A stretch of 64,000 nucleotides of DNA from Opisthorchis felineus (Eukaryota; Platyhelminthes; Trematoda; Opisthorchiida; Opisthorchiidae). Below the pieces are notes generated by a model. That model was not told the DNA's origin, did no database searches, and saw nothing but the letters and a program-made list of their open reading frames with translations. The position numbers and the translations under genes are program-made. Shown in pieces: positions 28,501 through 40,500 of this stretch. Every line of letters begins with the position of its first letter. Positions within the stretch are counted from its first letter, which is position 1. The stretch spans positions 656,124 to 720,123 of the forward strand of contig SJOL01001501.1 in assembly GCA_004794785.1 (NCBI GenBank). The letters run 5' to 3'.

Positions 28501-31500
28501 CAGGCTTTATAAGTTAGTTTAAGGAGTTCGAAAAGGATAAATATGCAGTTGATTTTCGCTTTTCACGTGCTTTCAGAAACAGTTCAGTTTGCTCGAATAC
28601 ATTGCTGCGTTCTGTACCTATTCTCAGTCAGTTCACGTTGACCGGGTAAGGATAGCCGATATACTTTTCTTCCTTGAGTTCTACTACTAAATGACGGACA
28701 TTTTTAATGCTACTGTTTCGGAACGGTACACATCGTGACCGAATTCGCCTTACGTACGTGGCTCTGTACGTAGCTCCCTCTATCATCCAGTGAGTGAAGG
28801 CTGGAAGATTTCGCCTTTGTACATTGTTTCCCATACGCTGTTGGGCGTGGTTTGACCATCAGCGAATTGAGGACAAGGGCAAGCTGTTGGGCTTATAACC
28901 GGCTACCGACAAAACTTCTCGGTTAGCGTACAGCGTCTCTCTCTCTTTTACATAACTTATAAAGCACTGAAAGACCAAGTAACTCACTGTGAGGTAAATT
29001 CAGCTTGGGTCTCCATGGTGGTGGAACTGTTTACAATCCTTAGGTGGTATACTGTTCTCCTGAATGGTATATTCTACAACCTGATCAGTCACCATTATTG
29101 TCTAACCACTGACCGGTTAAATGTCCCTGTTTCTTTTATCACTTTAGCGCTTCGGTATACAACACTTTGCTGGTGTTGTCTACTATGATGTTGATGGTTT
29201 CTTGGAGAAGAGCAGGGACACATTTAGCGCAGATTTGGCTAATATGATTCAACTGTCTAAGAGCCCGTTCCTTCAACGACTTTTCAAAGACTCACTTGCC
29301 ACGGTACGTTCAAATCTTTTGTTGTGGTCGTTTGAAGTGTCCCTCCATATCCTTTGGGATGAAACAGGGAAAAACTCCGAAAACTGCACCATCTACTCAA
29401 GCTTGCCAAAGGTCGACCTGTTAATGGAGAATTCCTGACATAGCGGTATCGACCCAAGCGACAAGAAGTAATCATTTATCTCTGCTCAGTGTCTGAAAAT
29501 AGCGTCAAGTACAGCAATCAAATGCGCTGACTTCCTAATTCATCTTTATTTCTCATCACATTGGGTGGCTCCTAGGCAAGCCATGGGGTCAAAAATGAAA
29601 AAGTACAGTGAGTAGTCTTCGCCTGCCCAACGCACAGGGTTTTTTTGCTAGCGGCTTTCTGTTCATGATTTTCACACAAAATCAGACCGGTCAAAACGCT
29701 TGTAACTTGAATTCAGTACTCAGGCAAACAAACGCAGCACAAGTGTTAACAATCCCAAGTGCTGGCTTATATCTTGAGGCATGTTATCAAAGTAAAGACG
29801 GAAAATCACCTCCACAAAATCGCACAGGAGCCCCGAATTTCGACATCAGCTTGGATGACAGTGATAGTCCCACAATTACCATGAATAGAAATTGAGGGGA
29901 TCACACTTAAAAATTTGCGCCTATACTGTATCATCTTACAAAGTATCTGTCCTTAAATGAACCTTCGGAAAAGCTCAGTATTTATGTTTTTAGCGGGTAC
30001 TATGGCACCTCGTGACTGTATAAACCCGACCTTAGCCATGGCATTTTTGGAACACGTCAAACTGCTCCAAGCTAGATCCTCTGTTCGCTAAACTTAACAC
30101 AAGCCGGTGACTTGGCTAGACCAAGTTACCAACGTCCGTGTACATGCCATCGAAGGTCACATCTAAGCATTTCAACCTATCCAACCGGTCAGGAACCCTC
30201 TTTTTTAATGTGAACCACTCCACTATTGAATCAATCCATTGGCACTGATATAGGCATCAGACCAATCCTACATAATGGAAGCCCGTCATAATGTTGAGTG
30301 AGAAAGTAACGTGACCAGACAGATCGCTCCAGCCCGGCTCTAACCAATAAAGTCACACGAATGTCTGTACCAATCTACCTCATGCACAGTGTGTTCTGCA
30401 GAAGGGAAAACATTCTTCAGATATCGTAAAAAGCCTATCCTACAAAGACCTAACTCGCATTTAAGTTGTGCTAAAACTTCGGCGGTCTTCGAATTAAATT
30501 ACGAAATCTGTGCTTGGAAAACATTGTGTGCGCGTGTTTAATTTATCATGCGTGTATTAATCATCCGTACTACCAGTCTGTATGCAGCTAAATCGGAGCC
30601 ATTCCCTATATATGCTGGGTGCGATGTGATGCTCTCATTTACAACTTTCCAATGCAATACAGTGTAGCGTGCGATAACACCATATTTTACTTTGTAGTCA
30701 CTGGAATCACGAAAACGCTCACCATCGTTGGGACTACAATTCAAAAAGTCGCTTGACAGCCTCATGAGAACACTGCAGTCATGTCAACCATTTTTTGTCC
30801 GTTGCATCAAACCTAATGAACTGAAGCGTCCAGGCCTTTTCGATCGTGAGTTATGCGTTCGTCAGTTACGATATTCTGGCATGATGGAAACCATAAGGAT
30901 CAGAAGAGCTGGTTATCCGATTCGCCACAAGTTCAACGAATTCGTGGATAGATACCGCCCCCTTACGACACCTTGCTTCGTACCAGCAGAAACCGATGTC
31001 GAAAGGACTGTTGAAGCTATCTGTTCGTCTACTTTGGCCAGTGAAGGTTACTGCTTGGGTCGCTCGAAAGTGTTTCTAAAAGTAAGAGAAAACTGGCAAT
31101 CATGTGACCCTCTATATTAATTTGGAGTAGCGTAAACCCCAAACGATAAATCTCGAGCTTATTAATGTCTTTCGAAGAGCTTTCAGGTAAGCGTATTACA
31201 TAAAACAAGACTGTTGCCAATAAACTACCGTACGACATTACAGGAAGCAACATCGATTCCTGAGGATGTCACCTGCATACGCTTCAGTTGCCCCTTAACT
31301 GAGTTTCTATGACTGTGACGTATCCAAAGGAACAATCAGGGATCCGTTGAATGGACAAGTGGAGATGGGCATAGCTGCCAGGATGAGTTGTTGTTAGCCG
31401 AGAGGTTTGTTATTGGTTGGAAATCATTGCTTTTTTCATGAGATTCTATCCGTTAGGTTCCTCCCATAAACGACATGATTCTCTGTTATAGAGTTTGCAT

Positions 31501-34500
31501 TATTCATAGCGGCCAAGGTTATGTGCCATTCTAAATGTAGCAGAAAAGCCGCAACTAGCGATAGCCCTTTCAGCAAGACAATTCTGGACTAACCGAAGTA
31601 CGAATAACCTATTAGATCACATAATAGGCTGATCTTGTGCTTGTACAGCAGTATCAGGGGGTCACGTTTCCTTTCTCTCTCTCTAATCACACCAGGATTT
31701 TCATGATCTACATCTTGAAAGAGAACGCGACCGTATATTAACCAACTCAGCGATACTGATCCAGGCGCACGTGCGTCGCCTTCTGACGCAGCGTTACTAT
31801 CGGGAATTGAGGTCCTCTACTATATTTCTACAGAAAATAGTCCGAGGCTTTCTTGTCCGACAGCGTTACAAGAAGGTATGTTCCTTTTTCCATCAATCTT
31901 ACCAAACATTTGGTAGTCAACTTTCCAAAAAGCCGCCGTTGAAACATCAACAGATTTTTGTTCCTCAAAGAAATTCCTTGTGGGTGTGGGGATCGTGCGA
32001 TAACTAATTGTGTTCACGATAATCTGCTTACGTTTTGCCCGACTTACGCAGGTCGCTTGCAAAAAAGTTGCGGCAAAACCTGTGTTTTGTCTGTGATTAG
32101 CTGATGTGTTTACATGGAATGTGGCTCTCAAGCGGTGGCGTACCTATTGGGTGGAATTTTATTAAGTGAATGAATTAAACATGAACTTGGTGGTCGGTGA
32201 ACATCTTTTGTGGATCACTCATGTCCCCTAGCAAGCGGTGTCTGCATGTAAACCCGGTGGACTGGTTTCTATTTTTTGTCTTGTGGTTCTTTGTAATCTG
32301 GTTGATCAGATAGATGGATTTTCTACGGCCGTCTTTTTATCACGATGTTCCTGATCAGCTGGTTCAAGATGCTGAAGGCTTAGGCAGGACTTGTGAGGTC
32401 AGGAACGAACCAAGAGATATCGTGTCAAGCTCGTGATTTTCTTTATTATGAAGGATTATTGGAATAAACTGAGCTGGTCATACAGCGTTTAGCCGCCAAC
32501 GTTCAAACACTGGTGTCGATTCTGCTTTGCCATCGAATAAGACAACCTATTTGAAGTTGGAAGTGGTTTAACGAGAAGGGCAACTGAAGCTTTCAGACAG
32601 ACTGTGGATGCTGGGTGGACAAGGCCTTGGCCGTTGTATAAACTTTCATATAAATGAAGTACCTGTGGACTAACTGAAAGCACTATGCCAGCGGGTGTGC
32701 ATGATACGGTTTGTACCATAAGCCTAAGGCCAATTTAATATTTGAACGGTTGCACGAATGTCATGCGTGTCTTCCAGTAGATGCGACTAGTTTTGACAAC
32801 AATTTCCGGATGAGGTACATGTTAATGAAGAGGGTATTGCGCAGTCATGAAAAGCGCCAAAAACAAACTTGGTTTCTTCTGCAAGTTATGTGTTCAAATG
32901 GCATATGGGAACTGTATTTCAGAGGTTTGTGTTTTGCGGTTAAACAGGGAATGAAATTTGACATGAAAATGTCAGCAATAGCCTGTAAAAACTCACCTAT
33001 TCCGCTTTCCTCTTGCTACTTCACTAATCCTGAGACTGCTAAGACCCAGCTGTAGGTAGCCCATCCCACAGAGTCACCTGTTTCTTTTTATCCGCCTCAC
33101 AACCCTTTTAACCGTTACCTTGACACAGTATACTACAATTTATAGCTGCAACACACTACTAATATGGTTGCTGAAAACCCTGACTACCCACGACCGTTTT
33201 CGCCGGTAGGCACGCTCCCCGGGTTTCCATCAACCTTATGTTCTAATTACACCCAATTACACGAAATTAACGGAATACGCCCATTTGCATACCAATTTAT
33301 TTTTCACGGGAAACCCAAACGAATCTCTCGTCTATGGTGTTCTTCTTCACCAACCTTAAGAGTAGTGTGTTATGTCTATACAATACAATATACAATATAC
33401 AATAAAGAACATCACAAACGAGGATTCTGTCAGGTCTCCCGTGAAAACCAAATAGGTATGCAAATGAGTGTATTTCGCTCATACTGAAATTTACTTATCT
33501 GTCCATCATGGGTCTACCTACCACCTATCTGTCTGTTTGTCTGCCTGTGGAGCTTCGTGCTAATATTTTAACCTCTCCCAGAATTACTGTGCACCAACTG
33601 GAGTTTCGCTAATGCTTTTGAATGTTGGTACCAACGATCTCAAATTCGTCCTTATGATTAGGACAAAGCACTAGGCTAAACATGAGATGCTTATCATCTG
33701 GAAAGTACGGTGCAGTTGAAGAAAAAATGAGGTATATTTTCTGCTCCAGCACCGTACAGATAACGTTTCATTTGCCACTCAGTGGCCTAGCGTTTATAAG
33801 ACTGGCAATAGCTCCAAAATGGACTTCAGCCTTTTTTATACAGACAATGCATACGGATCGAAAATAATTCGCGTAAGTTCTGTTCAAAAGGCGTCAAGGG
33901 ACACAGAATTGAGTAAAGTTATTCTGCTTGTGCGAAACTCACAGCAGCTGGTGAGCCGGCAAATAACAAGTTGGGCAGAAAGCTCGGATTTCACCTAATT
34001 GCTAGCCCAAAATACGAATTTTCTGGTGGTTTAAACGTAGTTTAATTTTGCCACCGAGCAATTCTGGTCCAAGTTAACCCAGCCGTTCAGCTAATTATTC
34101 TTGCTGTTTGGTCAACTCTTTGTGCCTGAACCACATGCACCTGTGTTTGAGGCAACATTTAATTCGGAAATGTGGATTAATGTCTTACACAGAGAATAGA
34201 TGAGTGCCTCTAAACGGAAACGACCACGCACACAGCAGTCAGGAGGCTCAGATGGTACTCCATCGCACGATATATACTGGGAACAGACAGTCTGCGCGCG
34301 GATGCACCTCATTCGTAGTCCCGTTACCTGGTTCAAACTAGAAAGCTCCAATGTTTGGCTTTGAAAACCGGACGACCGTCTTTGTGTAAACAGAAATTGT
34401 TGTTTAGAAACTTAGGCTCACCCTGTAACAGCGCAACTTTCTTATCCAGCCGTTGTTTGTTGATAAAGGGTTTCCTGTTACTACGTGTTTTTACGATGGA

Positions 34501-37500
34501 ACGTAACCACCTTTTGACCTATACCTACTTGCTGTTTGGATGCAGACGATAAAAGGTCTGATTTTCACGTTCAGGTTTTTGTACAATGCGCGTACCATCC
34601 CTCTGAAACTTCCTACCTAAACCTAAATCACATTTGAAGTAATGGGCGTCGTAAGTCTAAATATCTTTCGGAAAAACTCCATTTTGGTCATGTCATACTG
34701 AGAAATTTGCACACTAAAAAACTATCCAGTCATGTCTTCTGGTATATATGTATACCCGAATTACAGTTCCAGATGTCGGAAGACTGCAACCACGCAAACA
34801 GCTGTGCTTGAGAATATATAAAATGGGACAGTCACGGAGACCCCATGGATTATGAGCCTTTGATGTTGTGATTGAGAACGTCCCATTGCATTTCAGCTCC
34901 AGTTATGTTTGCTTACTCGCTGAGTATGGTTTTTAATAATTCCCGTTTAAAGCTACCACCAAAAGTTTTGGAAGCCGGAAATAAAATATAATGACACCTT
35001 GTGCATTCATTGTCCTTTAATTTTATGTTTTTGAGAGTTAGGACTCATTTGCCTTTTTTCTTTTTGTAGGTTAGGCAGGGGATCTTACAAATTCAGGCCG
35101 TCCTGTGCGCTCGACAGATGACAGAATCCTTTCATAGGACGCGAGATTTCGTCATTCAACTTCAGGCCTACGCACGTGGCTTGCTGGCTAGACGTAATGC
35201 GAAGTTGCGTCATCCAGCCGCAGCTACCATTCAGGCAGCATTCCGAAAAATGATGGCCCGGAGGTCTAGTTCGAGTGACGAGGTAATTTGGTGCTATTTG
35301 CTAGCTATAAGTACTGACAAATCGGTCGCTTAAAACGGGATTTCGCCCCAGCTAAGCCTAATCAGTTGAATATAACAAGTTTTACCAGTTGTTATTTCGC
35401 ACCTAAGCCTTGTTGTTGGGGTTAACAGATGTGGATGCGGACTGAATCTTAATGTGGCCCAACCTAGTGCATTGAAAACTTGCTCCAATGAATGTTCAGC
35501 ACTACCCCCCACCCCCGGCTTCGCGGTATCAGGGATTATTCAAAACGAATGCCTCCACCATCTTTTTTCCAGCGGACAGTCCTAACGACTGTCACACTTC
35601 AACATCATGACACCACCATCACCACCATCGCGAACGGAGACCTCACACAAGACGATGACATTACACTGTGCCTTGACAAAAGTGAAAGACGTCAATTTCA
35701 ACCCTTAGATGCGGCATTCATGGTGAGTCTAAATTAAAAATGAAATATATGGTATAATTCAAAACTTTTGTGACGGAATTACCCATTGACCCAGCCATGC
35801 ATCTTATATCAGGTGTAGACCCAAGTTGCTGCGTCCACCACACAACTACCAGCAAATTTGCCCTCATCGTTGAACGGGCTGTAGCGAATAAAGCCACTGG
35901 AATATGTACACGTTAGGCGGCTGATAATTACGATCAGTGGGTTGCTGGTTTGTCTGCCGGTTGGTTGGTTCACCAATAAGCTGATTCACTGACCAACTGA
36001 GGTGTAGAATAATGCATACTGTTATTGCATCAAAAATAGGATACATCATTGAACTCTCCCCCGGGGAAGGCACAGATGTAATGCAAGCAAACAAGGGTCT
36101 GTTTTCTCTGAAGCTTATCCTAATTGCTTCGTAGACGTCTACGGTATCTAGTCACTGAAATAAATAGTGTCGCAGTCTGTGCGGCTCTCGCTGGCCATTA
36201 CGGATCAGTCGATTAACAAGACAATCGCTGACCTCTTATGAATACGGATATTCCTGTCGTAGGTATATTTTTTTTAAATTTTCTACTGTGCGCCCTTCAT
36301 GTCATTGTCTAATTTCGGCTTCAGTAAATCATAGGATTAAGCTGAACATGCTTATGAACCATCTCCATTTAGAAGTTATTTTTTATGGCTTCGTGGCGTG
36401 GTTTTAAGCACAGTTTTTATTTAAAATTCAATTGGTAATATCAGGGACGATCCAAGACCTAAATCTGAAACTTTTATATTTAATAACACGTGAAATCATG
36501 GGGGTACCTCATCGGAAAATAACTAAGACCAACACGCCTGAATAGTTGTCAGTGTGACTAACTGTGCTGTGAGATCGACTTTTCATCTGCGCAGTAGTTG
36601 CCGCTCTTTGATTTCGTTCGTTGTCACCGTGTTCATCTAATCAACGGGAGACGATGTAACTTGCAATGACATGAGGTCTTTATTGCACGTAATGCACACT
36701 TGCCAGAATTGTTGCCCTACCATATGTTGCGGTATACCATACCACCGATTTCTGCTTATAGATGTTGGCATGTTGCTTCCTCTTCATAGCTGGATGATCT
36801 CTTTAGTATTGCGCTTGAGAATGATGCTAGCTGTACAGCCGACGCCTACTGCTTTGAAACTGGATGTTCCACAACTGAGGGCTCTGCTAGCTGCACCAAA
36901 AAACCGCGGTCAACATGTACAACGCAATTTTATCCAGCTTTGACTCAAAGTCCCGCCCTAAACAGTTCCAACACCATCTGGATTGTGGAAAAAGTGAACG
37001 CTGGTGACGTGGAGGTCGAAAAAAGTGAGACAACGAAGCCGGTATCAACGTCAACCCACTTGGGAGGGAGTGATAAACCAGAGCCGAGTTCCCTCTCTGC
37101 AGTCACGTACGTCCAGGTGAGCAGCGAGCGAAATCGTAAAGAAGAAGAAGAGACATTCATGCGATTTGCATCCACCTACTTCCAAGGTGGAGAGACGCCC
37201 TACTTTAGTAGGCGAAATCTGAACAGATCCCTTCTCGCCCATGCGAATGAAAACGACGAAATGGTAAGGTTCTTGATACAAACTTCCACTTGTATTGTGC
37301 TATTCTTGACTGTCGCTTTTCTTTTTCCCGTAGTTTGTAATCCCGTTATGTGGAGCTGTGCGGATAATAAGGACCACGACAGGATTCCACATCTACCATC
37401 GCTGGGGTCCGAATAGGAAGCGGCGGGGGTGTTGCGACGTGTAGGCAAGTTAACAACCAGTAGAGTATGCTTGAGTACTCTGTTTGGGATGGGACACGAG

Positions 37501-40500
37501 TGAAGCTTACGCGCACGCCATATAATGTGCACATAACCTCTAAGTATCGGACAATATGAAAATCCTTTGTCCCTAAATCCTTCCCTACATACTGCAATTT
37601 CTTCGGTATTTCAGGTGTTGGTGGTTGTGGGATTTTGTAGAACACATACTCACATGACTCCCGTTTGAACAATCGTCCTCCTGTCCTCTCGTAATCGTCC
37701 TGGTGAGTCCACACCAAAGGGGGGAAGCACTGGACTCGAGTTTCGCTCTTATTAGAACTCATCAGCAGTGCATATCCAATGGACGTGCCGGGGTTTAAAC
37801 TCCGCACATCTGACATGCCAGGCAAGCGTGTTACCACTACGTCCGTGGGGCTACCTGACTGAGAAGTCCTGACTGGCGGGCCAGTCGTTTGAAGGTAGGT
37901 TACTGGGTCGTCGTTCGAGGCGTCGGGCTTCATGGGGCACTTCTTGCTGGACAAGTGCGTCAAGGAGTCAATCGAGTCGAGTATGCCTTAAAAATCTAAG
38001 GATATTAAAATTGTGGGTTGGTTATATGTATGGCGTTGTTCTAGCACCTGACGGGGTATGAACATTTGGTAAAAGCAACCCCTACCAGGCCGGAGTTCCG
38101 CTAGCTTCTCTCGAGTCACTGTTCCACGAGCCACCGTAACTTGAGGAAGGGTAAGTGACGTCAGGACTCTCGTTATGACCGGAGACAAGCTGATCCTTCC
38201 TGCGATTACAGTACTCTCTACGAGTCCTTTTTTGAAGGTGAGCACTATCACCTCTTGCCTTCAGTTTTCTGGGACCGTCTCCTCTTCCCAAACGCAGACA
38301 AACAGATCAGACAAGCGCTCACTGAGGACTTCAACCCTATCTTTGAACAATGCGGGAGGGAAGACATCCGAAGCAGAAGTTCGGTGGCGCTTCAGAGAAC
38401 ATATGCGGTCATAAACCTTCGAGATCGTAGGGGATTCCACGTTCACCGTCCAGAGCTCCACGTCAGCTGCGGGCTCCGGTTGAGTGGCAGCTGGTGACCA
38501 CGATAACTGTTGTTTGAAGTATTCGGTCCACCAGTCGAGGCATTCTACTTTATGCAAGATGGTCGTTCCATTCTGAACCTTGACGGTTTTGCTCACAGGT
38601 GGTTTCCGGGGACCGGTCACACAGACTAACAGAAATAATCTGGCATTCCGGGCTTTCCGGACCTCTTCCATTTCCTTAGCTTTCCGTGTCCACAAGGGTT
38701 CACGGTCTGTTTGCACGCTCACTTTCACTTGACGTCTGATAATTCGTCGGACCAAGTTGTGTTCGGGACCGGCTGGAATATTTCTCCTAGATTTAAGAAG
38801 CGCCACTGTTCGGTCCGATATCCAGTGCTTGAGTAGTCCTGGTATCGCCGTGTCACAAGCAAAACTACCAGCACTGTTCATAGGGGTGGCAGTCTCATCC
38901 TAGTATGAATTCATATCTGATGGTGGAGTATTTGGAGGAGACTCTAGAAGACATTTCTGGTAAAATCGTCTAACATGCGGATCTGCCAGTCTGTCTCTTA
39001 CCAAGCGATTTGTCTGCACATTACACTGCCGCGGAAAACCAAGGGATAAGATAATCTGGACGAGCACGTGGTCAGAATCCACAAATGTTTTCCAAAACGA
39101 ACAGAAGTCATTTATTGACCCGCGCTATCGGTAACTGGTGGTAATGTGGTCATTTTGAGTTCGTGTCCGGCAAGCGGTCGGAGGACACCATGTAGCCTGA
39201 CGACTTAGGCTATTTCGGAAGTTAGTACTGCATAGAAACAGCCTGTGGCAAGCACATAGTTGAAGCAATCGTTGACCATTGTCCGTACTTACCGATTCCA
39301 ATCCGTGTCGACCTCCTACTTGAGTTTCTGATGAGCTAAGCCTGTCCATTTGTGCGTTCAGACCTCCGGAAACCACCACGATTTTCTGAGCCTTTGGCTC
39401 GCCGCAACAGGGCATTCAGGGCGTCATAAAACTAGTCTTTGATGGTGTCAGACCTACATTCAGTTGGGGCGTAAGCAGACACGATAAACACACATAGACC
39501 AACTTCCCCCGTGTGAGACTCCTTCACAGACGTTGCCAGACGGGCAGCGCAGGAGCGACTATCAAAGGGTGTACAGTCAAGCTAGGATCCTTACTCCCGG
39601 TGACTTAGGAGGATACCAATCACTGCACATCCTGCCGCAGCAGCCTCTGAATCGCCAGAGATGCGCAACCGGAAGCGAGTGGAGAGTAATGGGGCGGTTA
39701 GCTCAACCACTGTGCTTGCATCTTGAGTTCTTGTTTTTGATAGACAGCACAAAGTGTGAGAGCAAGAGCAGCTTGTTGTTCTGCTTGCTTCAGAGTACGA
39801 ACACTGAAGGCAGCCAGATAGACTGGTAATCGAGGCTTGAAGATTGATTCTAGAGACCGGAAGATGTCAGCACCGGATGAAGCACAGGTGTTTTCAAAAT
39901 CAATGAAGGACGAACAAACCCATCAGTCTTAACTGCTGGGTGTACAAGGAGAGTTGTTAATGGGGTGGGGAGAGGGGGAAGGAAAAGCATGTGAAAGAGA
40001 AACAAGGGAGGCGTCAGCAGTAGCTTGTTTTCGCTTACCCACCCTGCTGTATGCAGCAAGTAAAACGACTCGGTTGATGGCACCACGTGACGGCCGAGGT
40101 GACATGAGAGTATTGTTAGTTGCAAGTATAATGGTTGGGCTGGGATAGTGCCAGGGTGCCCACACTTAGGAGTAGGATTAGGGTTCTCAAGCAAAGCCTT
40201 TGGAAATGCAGGTGCATTTCAATTATTACAGAACCAGTCGCCACACATGCTCTAATTCCCAACGTGGAGGACCAAGAGACTGTGTTCATCAGATCTCTAA
40301 CCACTGACCAACCTTGCATGAGAGACTGTGTGTCGCACGGGCACCCCCCCCCCCCCCCGTATAGCTCAGACAGTCGCGGAGGTACGCAAACCGTCACACC
40401 ACGCTAAGATCCAGTCTCTTCGTGAGGGCAAAACTTAAAAAAACTTAACACAGGGCATCTTTATTAGTATCCTGCGTATGTGACTCAGTAAGCAGTTTCA

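Noticed and set aside
29608..29895. 95-codon open frame after TTTTTTTGCTAG as a loop 2 exon
   Set aside because: Exons 9 and 10 already join in phase and rebuild loop 2 completely; no usable donor at the end of the frame.
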